Below are positions 1 to 7,152 of a stretch of 12,071 bases of DNA, piece after piece. The stretch comes from Cerioporus squamosus (lineage: Eukaryota; Basidiomycota; Agaricomycetes; Polyporales; Polyporaceae). How positions within the stretch are numbered: the first letter of the stretch is position 1; the number at the start of each line of letters is the position of its first letter. The translations under genes were made by a program, and so were the position numbers. The stretch spans positions 1 through 12,071 of the forward strand of contig JABYQS010000859.1 of NCBI GenBank assembly GCA_022592435.1, in the 5' to 3' direction. Below the pieces are notes generated by a model. It was not told the DNA's origin. It was given only the letters and a program-made list of their open reading frames with translations, and did no database searches.

Positions 1-480
1 ATGCGCTCTCTTCCCTGTCGTCGCGCAAATTTAGTAATTAAGCAATCAGTTGTAGTTGAACAGGCTGGTCCGCAACTTGGGTATAGTGGACTGGCCACCA
101 TTTGTATGACCTTCCCAGCCTTCGTCAGGCTCGGCCGCAACGAACTTGTGTTGTCATCGGACCGGACGGTTCAGTTATCATATTCTTAGTGTGATCGTCG
201 CCGATCCGGATGTCAGGAAGGCACCTGACTCAACAGAGCACCCAGCAAACGAATTCCATCCATGTTCACAACCCGCTTGATGTCTCCCGGTTCCCCGTTA
301 CAGTGCCTTGTGAGCTGACCATGGTGCTAACCATAGCAACTCGCCACAGCAGCGTTCCGTCGGTAGCTATCGCGTCACTGGCGTCCTCGAGGGCTTATAT
401 CCATACACGGGCCGCGGATGCAGACTGCTCGTTCTTCTGTGAAGGTATCAGCCACCCATTAGTATCAGCTACCCTGAATT
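1..480. other. Left-edge stretch with no supportable gene
   Basis: I see no splice-supported reading frame, repeat or RNA gene here. The longest open frame (210-545, +) has no recognisable motif and ends inside the inverted repeat of the neighbouring element, so it is most likely a chance frame. The stretch ends at the proposed insertion site of that element. Confidence 0.5.
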
Positions 481-564
481 ATTTGACGCGCTTAGTTATG
501 GTGGAAGCCGAATCATTTGGGCCCTTAGTTAAGGGAGGCGCCTAAACGCCCAAATATTTGGTCG
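481..564 (+). repeat. Left terminal inverted repeat (84 bp)
   Basis: It pairs with 1214-1297 with two mismatches. It is itself rich in small palindromes: CCCTTAGTTAAGGG near 521-534, AGGCGCCT at 536-543 and CCCAAATATTTGG near 549-561. A single strand of this repeat could therefore fold alone as well as pair with the opposite end. Confidence 0.93.
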
Positions 565-636
565 ATCTCCTGTGATCGTAGGCAACAGATATCAAACAAA
601 TATTTCGTCAATTGGAGAAATGCGTAAAAGCAACCT

Positions 637-722
637 AAAAATGCACTGCAAGAGACTTGAACCAGCGATTGAGTGACAGCATAAACAACTTTCAACACTT
701 AGTCCAACTGCGCCATAGGACT
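637..722 (-). ncRNA. tRNA-like RNA polymerase III unit, left arm
   Basis: Reading the minus strand, an A-box match TGGCGCAGTTGG lies at 715-704, a B-box match GGTTCAAGTCT at 663-653 (40 nt between them), and a run of five T at 641-637. This order and spacing are those of an internal polymerase III promoter with a terminator, as in tRNA genes and tRNA-derived SINEs. I could not fold a full cloverleaf, so this is a tRNA-derived remnant or SINE head rather than a working tRNA. Transcription would run outward, toward the left terminal repeat. Function is inferred from motifs only. Confidence 0.5.
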
Positions 723-970
723 GAACAAATGTTGTAAACAGCAACGCTACAAGTCCTTGATGACAATCCACTACTTCAACGAGCCCGCTAAGTACATGTG
801 GATTGTCTATCATATCATCCCGTTTACGACTGACTGTGATGCTTGATTTCTCCATATATAAGTTGCTTGTGCATGTCGTAATTCCAGCCCAACTAGATGT
901 CTTGATGTCAATGCGATAACAGTTACTAACTCCTTCCATGTATCGAACACTTACTTACCCTCAGTAATAA

Positions 971-1017
971 GTACAGTCATCTACGGCCGAACCGGGTTCG
1001 GCCGTAGATGACTGTAC
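971..1017. repeat. 47-bp near-perfect palindrome (23-bp arms, 1-nt centre)
   Basis: Bases 971-993 are the exact reverse complement of 995-1017, with a single G at 994 between them. The arms begin GTACAGTCATCTACGGCCG. It lies in the loop of the foldback element, off its centre (about 889). No mismatch is visible, so it is either young or kept by selection or conversion. It would extrude as a cruciform in DNA or form a very stable hairpin in RNA. Confidence 0.95.
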
Positions 1018-1065
1018 GCAGGACACCAGACGGGATATACATTGTTACTGGCATTAGCAAAGAAA

Positions 1066-1140
1066 GCCCTGGTGGCCTAGTTGGATGGTGTCTTGTATGC
1101 CTTCTTTAGGCCCAGGTTCAATCCTCTTGGGAGTATTTTT
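1066..1140 (+). ncRNA. tRNA-like RNA polymerase III unit, right arm
   Basis: On the plus strand an A-box match TGGCCTAGTTGG (1073-1084) is followed 30 nt later by a B-box match GGTTCAATCC (1115-1124) and a run of five T at 1136-1140. The arrangement mirrors the left-arm unit and again points outward, toward the right terminal repeat. The expected T-stem does not pair well (CCAGG against CTCTT), so a functional tRNA is unlikely. A tRNA-derived SINE head or polymerase III-transcribed repeat RNA is the better reading. Confidence 0.58.
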
Positions 1141-1213
1141 GGGTCGCCTTTCAGGCTTATTTCCTACGTACGAAATATTCGGCCAATATTTGTCGCCTGC
1201 GACCTTATGAGAG

Positions 1214-1297
1214 CGCCCAAATATTTGGGCGATTAGGCGCCTCCCTTAACTAAGGGCCCAAATGATTCGGCTTCCACCATAACTAAGCGCGTCAAAT
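1214..1297 (-). repeat. Right terminal inverted repeat (84 bp)
   Basis: Reverse-complement partner of 481-564. It holds a perfect 18-bp palindrome, CGCCCAAATATTTGGGCG, at about 1214-1231, where the left copy has one change (position 562). The near-identity of the ends against much weaker identity inside the arms suggests that the ends are maintained or were recently homogenised. Confidence 0.93.
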
Positions 1298-1302
1298 TAT
1301 TG

Positions 1303-1702
1303 AGATCAACTGAAGTCACTGAGCCACCAAGATCAGGGTGCGAGAACAGGCGAACATGCCCGTTTAGCATTGCGGTCCGGTGTGTGCACGAGGAGCCGTT
1401 CCGAGCAAGCAACAGGAAGAGTAGAAATGTCATTCGAGACTCGTGCAATCGCCGCATGCAGCGAAACGACACTACTACCAGTCCAAGCGTCCACGTACTA
1501 GGTTCAAAGCACTCGAAGAGGGCTTTCCGATGATCTGGGCACAGAGACAGAATCTGACATGGCCAACAGTAGATGGGTGAACGAGCGAGCTATCGTCAAA
1601 ATCTCAGTCAGACGTGGTCGACATCGAAGCAACGATGTCCGAGAAGACAGAGCAGTCTGGTTGTATGCATGAGTTGGCTCATTGCGGGTGGAAGAGGCCC
1701 AT
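1303..1702. other. Intergenic stretch, nothing recognised
   Basis: Short frames exist on both strands (for example 1300-1533 + and 1818-1504 -), but none has a motif, a homologue elsewhere in the window or splice support. The stretch separates the foldback element from the 3' end of the broken partner gene A. Confidence 0.45.
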
Positions 1703-2405
1703 CTACGCACAGTCGGTAGAAGGGGGTGGCATCGGAGTCCTCGGTTCGAACAACGGCACACTGTCTCGTGGATCAACACCTGGGCTCGAAGGTCGTGACA
1801 GGTCGCGCTGTTCAACATCCTCTACGCGTGGTGGTGAGTCGCGACCAGGATGGGGATAGCAGGTCAGAGCAGACTTGGGCTTACCTGTCTCTGGCAATCT
1901 GGGCACCATATCGTTGACGTACTCCCGTTCTGCGGTCATGGACGACCGCTGTGAAACCGAAAGTCAGATAATTGGTCAGTGCAGACCTAGCGAGCTGCTC
2001 ACATATGCGGAGGTACGATACTTGCGAGCTTCGTGCTTGATCGTACGGTTCTTCTCGCGGTCCCACTTGGGTTGATCGAATGCATCGTCGAGGTACGACG
2101 CTACGCTGGAGTTGTCATGATCGTAGAATATGCCAATGAGTAGAGTCTCGAGAGTACATATACAAGTCCACGTACGTGTTGCCATTGGAGACTAGCGCGC
2201 CAAACTGGGGCTTCTCCTTCCATCCTGGATATTCCTCCCCAAGGCCTTTTACCAGTCTCCGACCCTCGACGTAGTACTGTTGAGCGGCATAGAGTTGATA
2301 ATTCGACATGAGATGCTTGAGAGGCCCGAGGAGCTTCGGGGGTGGTTTGGGTAGGCGGCCGACGGGGAGCTCAACCTCAGGCTGAGTGCTCGAATCCTGG
2401 AGGTT
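1703..2405 (-). pseudogene. Partner gene A: conserved gene of unknown function, degraded, divergent to kinase A
   Basis: The frame read from about 2372 to 2140 on the minus strand gives a protein homologous to that of 7859-7531. Shared features are GRLPKP near the start, conserved AQ-Y, VK..G.EY and LV..N..Y positions, and QPKW further on. Homology then continues in another frame (2185-2003), so there is a 1-2 nt frame lesion at about 2150-2127. A good intron follows at 2002-1949 (54 nt; GTGAGC donor, CTGAC branch, TTTCACAG acceptor) in phase 0. The last exon, 1948-1703, ends at TAG with a Pro/Ser-rich tail. At the 5' end no ATG precedes the homology in frame: a TAG lies at 2408-2406. No known domain is recognised. 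Start loss plus frameshift make this a likely pseudogene. Confidence 0.6.
1949..2002 (-). other. Intron of partner gene A
   Basis: Donor GTGAGC at 2002-1997, CTGAC branch-like sequence, and a pyrimidine-rich acceptor ending in CACAG at 1953-1949. It is 54 nt long and in phase 0, and it joins two frames that are both open. Partner copy B has no matching GT at this point, so the intron may have been lost there or the 3' ends may not be homologous. Confidence 0.6.
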
Positions 2406-2868
2406 CTATCTCAGCATCCAATGGTTACCTCGACCCCCCAGATGTGCCGCGTACCAATGATGCTTGCATTGAAATGCACAGGAACCTCACTGAGGACGGC
2501 GGACTCGGCGCAGCCTGTGTCCGCGCAGGCGTACTGCAAGAGAGGCACAAGAAGATGAAAGGAACGTGGGCTGGCAGCGCAGAGACTGCGTGTTCTCGTG
2601 GGTCTACGGCGGGGAGGAGTCCCGGGCACTTTAGAGGGTTGGTTCAGGGCCATCCTGTTCATGGACGTAAACACGGAGGGAGAACAAGAGCTGCCTGAGA
2701 TGTCGACAGACCGCTCGTCGTGCAGTCTGGGTTGCCGAGCGAAGAACATCCCGGCGTGTTGGCGGCGCTGTGACTGGCCACCTCACGGACGCCTGGAGGT
2801 GGCTGAAGGCAAGCACTGAAGGACGTGACGTGACGTGTCGTGGGAGAGCGGCGGTGCCATTGTTTTGC

Positions 2869-2874
2869 CACGTG
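2869..2874. promoter_or_regulatory. CACGTG E-box, cassette A
   Basis: A palindromic CACGTG lies 118 bp upstream of the kinase A start. The same hexamer is found 105 bp upstream of kinase B, at nearly the same distance from the shared 34-bp block (14 bp here, 17 bp there). CACGTG is a classical bHLH binding site. Regulation by such a factor is inference. Confidence 0.5.
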
Positions 2875-2888
2875 GTAGGCACTGTGGT

Positions 2889-2922
2889 TCTGAGCGCCCA
2901 CAAGTCAGGCTGAACGGACCGC
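2889..2922 (+). promoter_or_regulatory. Conserved 34-bp 5' block, cassette A
   Basis: It begins TCTGAGCGCCCACA and ends GAACGGACCGC. It matches 8285-8318 with two mismatches, although the DNA on both sides is strongly diverged between the two cassettes. Its position 70 bp before the ATG suggests a core promoter or 5' leader element. Confidence 0.6.
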
Positions 2923-2991
2923 CCTCCATGTTGCACCGACGCCCCCCTCCGCCCGCCCCTGCTCACCTCTCCCCACGCGCCTCCCAACTAT

Positions 2992-4305
2992 ATGGTTTCG
3001 AAACCTCCACGCTCTAAACGCTCCGAGAGAGGACTTCTGACCGAAGGGGAGATATTCTGGCGAGAAAGATACGACTGGCTACGACAGTCGGGATACGAGC
3101 TGCGCCCACGCTACCGTCCGGACTGGACCCCGTCTTGGACGGGAACCAACAAGCTCATCATCTCATGCGAGGATGGGGTAGCGCTTTTGGTACGTCCCGC
3201 TCATACCGAGGAAACGCGTAGCTCTCACATTCCCCAAGCACACGCAGCTCATCGACGCCGTCCGGACGAGTGACGGACGCGTGGTAGTGATCAAACAAAT
3301 TCTGAAGTCTGTGCATCCGTACGAAGTGGATATCGGACGCTACCTGGCATCTCCACCACTGTCCGACGACCCCCGGAATCACTGCTGTCCTATCCTCGAC
3401 GTCCTCCAGGACCCGCGCGACCCCGATATCCAGCTCGTTGTTATGCCGTTTCTCAGGCAATATAATGATCCCAAGTTCGGCACCGTTGGAGAGGCAGTTG
3501 AATTCTTCCGACAAGCGCTTGAAGTACGTCACAACCCTTCTGCATGTTGCGCACGGTCCTCACAAGATGCCACAGGGATTGCAGTTCATGCACGAACATC
3601 ACGTTGCGCATAGGTGCGTCATGCGGTACGACGGCCTTCAGCTCGTGCGCTGACACTTTTTCTCAGAGATATCATGACGCTCAACGTTATGATGGATCCG
3701 AAGCCCTTGTTTCCAGACCTGTATCATCAGCTGTGCACTTGAGACGAGGGACTTCAAGGGCTACGTCCACCCGTACTCGCGCACAGCCCGACCTGTCAAG
3801 TATTACTGGACGGACTCGGTCTATCAAGACGCTTCGACCCGCAGGACACCAATCCACTTGCGGTACCGATCTTCGGTGGCGACAGGACTGTGCCAGAGTA
3901 CAGCAAGGATCCACACTCCCCCTGTAATCCTTCCGCGTCGACGTCTACAACGCAGGAAATTTGATCAGAGAGGGTTTCCTCCAGGTGAGCCGTGGCATGC
4001 TACCGTGTTGAGCATTCGAACCACTCATTCGCTGTCATCTAGGTATATAAGAACCTCGCATTCATGGAGCCTCTTGTGTCGCGCATGTGCAGCGAAGACC
4101 TGAGAAGCGTCCCACGATGAGCGAGGTCATTTCCGAGTTCCAGAAGATCATGTCCAACCTTCGCGCCTGCCAGCTCCGTCAGCGGCTAGTCGAACGGAAA
4201 GACGGCGCGTTCATGAACCTCTTGAAGGGTGTCCATCATATATCCTCGCGCACCATACCCACCTCCTCGCGTTTAACTCCCCCCCTCCCTACGCCACAAG
4301 CATGA
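2992..4305 (+). pseudogene. Kinase-like gene, copy A, frameshifted
   Basis: Homologue of the intact copy at 8372-9682 with the same five-exon plan: 2992-3189, 3239-3523, 3576-3613, 3667-3984 and 4043-4305. Introns are 49, 52, 53 and 58 nt (the exon 2 acceptor could also be 3247). Exons 1-3 are open and encode the lysine motif VVVIK and HRDIMTLN. Exon 4 is 4 nt shorter than in copy B. About 2 nt are missing near 3728-3748, giving a TGA at 3740-3742. One nt is missing at 3816-3817, inside the DFG codons (GACTCGGT against GACTTTGGC). One is missing near 3927-3932. Exon 5 is 1 nt short near 4100. Protein-level similarity to copy B continues in shifted frames to the TGA at 4303-4305. The family phosphorylates proteins if active, but this copy could make only a truncated product of about 197 residues ending before DFG. 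Assembly error is the main alternative. Confidence 0.82.
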
Positions 4306-4885
4306 TGGGTCCGCTTTCGTCACCTTCTACGGGCTGGTACACGCTGCTGGGCGGCTGAACACATCTTCCTTCTAGTACGATATACATGGTCGATCACCCC
4401 CGGTAGTGTGGTCGCATATCGCCGCTCTCATTTCCTTGCCATCGTGTTTATGCAATGCTTTCCCACTATCTCTTCCATCTACTTGCTTCTATCCTTGCGC
4501 CCATTGCTTTCGTGTGATTTCCTGTATAGGATCGGATACAATACGCGCATTACTCAATTCAACCATATGGTTTGCGGAGTAGGGTACCGGAATCGGATAC
4601 TACTGTACACTCATCGTCATCTTGATCTGGAACAGACGTGTCAAATTGTATATGAGAGAGACGCGTCGCGCTACAAGCTGGGTCATCGAAGTGAGTCATG
4701 TCTCATCTGAATACATCGCAAACAGTAACAATAAGCTAGCAGACCGAGGTCATCTCTTCGATGGCCCTCCTTGTCGCCGTCGAAGTCCCCTAGAGGTCGT
4801 GGACGGTTAGGTGCCGTTTAGTTAGATCGCAGAAGTGTCTGAGCGAAAAACACTGCTCACCAGATGTACTCGTACTCTCATTAGC
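4306..4885. other. 3' flank of kinase A, then intergenic
   Basis: The first ~230 bp, to a TGTATAGGATC at about 4523-4533, is recognisably homologous to the 3' flank of kinase B (9683-9926) and, more weakly, of kinase C (10722-10605 on the minus strand). It is probably 3' untranslated region. From about 4540 to 4885 there is no match elsewhere in the window and no credible gene. This part is the 3' side of the convergent small gene at 5374-4886. Confidence 0.55.
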
Positions 4886-5374
4886 TCACATCAACTCAGG
4901 CTCCGAGTCCTGCTGAGTAGGGGCCACATCGGCCAAAGCAGCGACGTCTGCTCACGCGCATCAGTACCTCTGCACGAACTGTTCTGCCCGGCGTACTTAC
5001 TCGGGGCATCCCTAGGTTGCATCGATGCATCCTGCGTTTCGTGCTTTGAATCGCAGGCGACCACGTCAGACGATCCATGAGTTTCGTCGCCAGCGGTATC
5101 ACCGGAGCGTACGCTCGCAGCGCGCAGCTCGCGCGCCTTACGCTTATACGTCCGAAACGCCTGGATGCTTATGGATTCCGGTGCTTCCCAGATGAGGTCC
5201 TCCGCCTGGGATGGGCTGGTGGACGTCATGAGCAGAGTGTCAATCGGCGGTGAGTACTGAGGCGACTCACGTTGTGTTATATTTCGCCAGCTGGTCTAGC
5301 ATCTCTTGAGGAAGGCGATCCTTCGTGCCATCGAGGTCGTGAATGAGGCTCTTGAGTTTGGCCAAGTTCGACAT
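4886..5374 (-). CDS. Small three-exon gene, unknown function
   Basis: Exons on the minus strand are 5374-5271, 5215-5001 and 4947-4886, 381 nt in all, giving 126 residues and a TGA stop. Intron 1 (5270-5216, 55 nt) has donor GTGAGT and acceptor CACCAG. Intron 2 (5000-4948, 53 nt) has donor GTAAGT, branch CTGAT and acceptor AGCAG. Both junctions keep the frame, and total length divides by three. The N-terminus (MSNLAKLKSLIHDLDG) looks helical. It is followed by a basic stretch (RTYKRKARELR) and a long acidic, low-complexity tail, suggesting a small soluble or nuclear protein; no domain is recognised. A TATAAG lies 112 nt upstream. An upstream 5' exon is possible, because a GTGAGT...CCTGTCAG pair lies at about 5553-5495. 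Cassette B has no counterpart. Confidence 0.62.
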
Positions 5375-5485
5375 CGTGTTCCGTGAAGTCGGGGTGGACC
5401 GTGGATAGCGTTGAATTCGGGGAGAGTGTTGGTGATCGGTGAGCGAGGGCACGGTGATGGTTCCAAGAGTTTTTCACAACCTATA

Positions 5486-5491
5486 CTTATA
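5486..5491 (-). promoter_or_regulatory. TATA-like box of the small gene
   Basis: Reading the minus strand, TATAAG (in GCTATAAGTATAGG) lies 112 nt before the ATG at 5374. A TATAAAG sits at almost the same distance (about 110 nt) before partner gene B. Promoter role is inferred from motif and position; it would not apply if the gene has an exon upstream of it. Confidence 0.4.
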
Positions 5492-5574
5492 GCGCGTCCT
5501 GACAGGAAAGCAGACAATGAGTAGCCTTCACCTCCGAGACTAGCGTTCGAGAACTCACGACGCGGAGGCCATAA

Positions 5575-6086
5575 TGGGCACAAGGAAGCGTCGAGATGTG
5601 TCGTCGAATGCTCTCAAGATCGAGATGCTATGCTCCGGAACGACGGGTCGTGTCAGCAGTGGAGGCGTCAAGATATACTCACTGGCAGTTGCGACATGTC
5701 CTGAGCGGCGCCTCCGCCGCGCGCAGCAGGTGAGGAAGGCCCCGAATCCCGTAGTCTTGGAGCAGCAGCTGAGCAAACACATCTCCGTCCGAGCTTGCTC
5801 CTTCGTGACCTTGTTCTCGCTAGATCAGCCGACCCCCTGCATTGTTCTTGCCATAACCACCGGAATGACGCCGCTAACCCCCACCCCGAAGCACCCTCGT
5901 GCATTGTTCTTTGCCGGACAGGTGTGGCACGATTACGGACGTCGTCGCTCGGTCGCGACCTACGACTTGCCGCGTGCGCGATCTGCAGACTGCAGACTGC
6001 AGACTGCAGCCGAGGCTGGTACTTGCCGCCGCTGCGGCGTCTGCTGGAGTGGTTTTCGCACGCGTACATACGTGTACATATGACGG
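5575..6086. repeat. ~512-bp dispersed repeat, copy 1
   Basis: It begins TGGGCACAAGGAAGCG and ends CGTGTACATATGACGG, and matches 9943-10452 in the same orientation. By eye the first ~330 bp differ at only about ten positions. The last third is more diverged, with indels and a 7-bp unit expansion. No terminal inverted repeats or clear target duplication are visible. On the minus strand a possible exon-intron structure exists: an open frame containing LLLQDYGIRGLPHLL, then GTGAGT at about 5684, branch CTGAC and a CATAG acceptor near 5629. I recognise no protein in it. Confidence 0.88.
5985..6009 (+). repeat. GCAGACT microsatellite, 3.6 copies
   Basis: Three tandem 7-bp GCAGACT units plus GCAG lie inside copy 1 of the dispersed repeat. 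The matching place in copy 2 (near 10366-10377) has only about one unit, so the array changed length after the duplication. Confidence 0.85.
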
Positions 6087-7152
6087 AGTCGTTGCCGACA
6101 GGCACTCCAAAGAAACAATACCATCTAGTCCACGCTCAGGTGATGTATTTAGTTCTAGCCGGCAGGGCACCGCCGTCAGTCTAGCTGACAAGGACGCTCC
6201 CGGGCCCGCCGCTCTAGGTAAGCTCTGCTGCCATCGGACCTAAATGCGACCATGCGACGACAGACCTTGTAAGGTTATTCGTTGCCAGTCAAGCAGAGTA
6301 TATGGTGGGTATCGTTACGAACTTCGTGTACGCTGGGCATCAATCAATGTACAACAATTGACCTTCGTACGGGTGTCATCGGGATATCACCCAGATGGCA
6401 ACGGTGGTATCGCAGCCTCTTGTGCGAGGAACATCGAGTCGCTGTATGCCATTGATTGTTCAGTCTACCGCTGGATGGCTTGAGACGCTAGACACTCCTC
6501 TATCGGATGCCCGCTGTCACGAGGCGATCCTGACGGCTGCAGGTCCAGAAGAGTGTCTTCTTAGCCGTTTCACTTCCTGAAAGACAATGATGCGAACCAA
6601 TGCAACGCGGCATGGCGGCGTTCGTTCAGTGACTGTGGCATTAGGCGCACCCACGGCACGCCGCAACGACTCCCAGACTCCGGATAAGACCCCGGTACAA
6701 ACTTCGAGACGAAATGAGTGGACCGGCTCTCACGCGAACACAGGAAGACAGACACTAGTACGTTCGTCCCATGCACCCACAAGAGGCTGTTTTGACGGCG
6801 CGACCGCATGAAGACCTGCAGACTTCAAGTTAAAGGATTTAGTCACACGGGGTACAGGAACTTGTTCCGCACAGAACGAACTGTACACTATGCCGACACT
6901 CCAGCGTTCAGGCGATAAATACAAAGCCGCGGGAGGCGAGGGAGATAGCCACATGAGAGGAGAGTGGGGCATGGTCACAGATGAAAAAGTAAACGTCTCG
7001 TCTTGCGGCTCTAGGTGGACATGCCTAAGTCGGTGGCCGTGTACCACTCGCTCACAGTTTCGGACATGCCTGAGTCGGCGTCCATGTACAACTCGCTCAG
7101 AGTTTCGGACATCAATAGGAGCGAATGATCTGTGTATCGTCATCGTCAGCTA
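6087..7152. other. Intergenic stretch with no convincing gene
   Basis: About 1.07 kb between the dispersed repeat and the 3' end of partner gene B. Frames of 60-137 codons occur on both strands, but none has a recognisable motif, a homologue in the window or good splice signals. The only structured part is the 45-bp tandem repeat at 7017-7106. Confidence 0.5.
7017..7106. repeat. 45-bp tandem repeat, two copies
   Basis: GGACATGCCTRAGTCGG begins at 7017 and again at 7062. A third start (GGACATC) at 7107 breaks off. The two units differ at a handful of positions. The 45-bp period is a multiple of three, so a frame on either strand would show a 15-residue repeat, but no gene is supported here. 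Confidence 0.8.

Larger units (their letters stand above)
482..1296. mobile_element. Non-autonomous foldback/MITE-like element with long terminal inverted repeats
   Basis: The two ends are inverted copies of each other: 481-564 matches the reverse complement of 1214-1297 with mismatches only at 546 and 562. Weaker inverted similarity continues inward to about 720 on the left and about 1070 on the right. With symmetrical ends at 482 and 1296 the flanking duplication would be TTA (479-481 and 1297-1299), as in PIF/Harbinger-type elements. With ends at 484 and 1294 it would be the 7-bp AATTATT (477-483 and 1295-1301). No transposase frame is visible; the 115-codon frame at 939-592 (-) overlaps the left arm and has no recognised motif. 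Both arms carry tRNA-like polymerase III signals, so a head-to-head pair of SINE-like elements is a competing reading. The inverted repeat is certain; the element class is inference. Confidence 0.82.
2406..2991. promoter_or_regulatory. Bidirectional intergenic region of cassette A
   Basis: This is the roughly 580-bp interval between the divergent partner gene and kinase A. It holds three overlapping GACGT units at 2823-2837, a CACGTG E-box at 2869-2874, the conserved 34-bp block at 2889-2922, and a pyrimidine-rich tract (about 2940-2985) just before the kinase ATG. Frames that cross it on both strands show no homology to the other cassette and are taken as chance. Promoter function is inferred from position and from conservation with cassette B. 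Confidence 0.5.

Noticed and set aside
592..939. 115-codon minus-strand frame inside the foldback element, as a transposon protein
   Set aside because: It overlaps the left inverted arm and the tRNA-like unit, has no transposase motif and no splice or homology support.
1066..1140. A functional tRNA gene
   Set aside because: A and B boxes are good, but the T-stem does not pair and no clear cloverleaf or anticodon stem could be drawn; a tRNA-derived repeat is the better reading.
2342..2991. Several 70-118 codon frames on both strands between partner A and kinase A
   Set aside because: They overlap each other, show no homology to cassette B and fall in the expected promoter interval.
5668..6105. 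145-codon Arg/Ser-rich minus-strand frame over the first dispersed repeat
   Set aside because: Composition is that of a GC-rich chance frame, and copy 2 does not keep it over its length.
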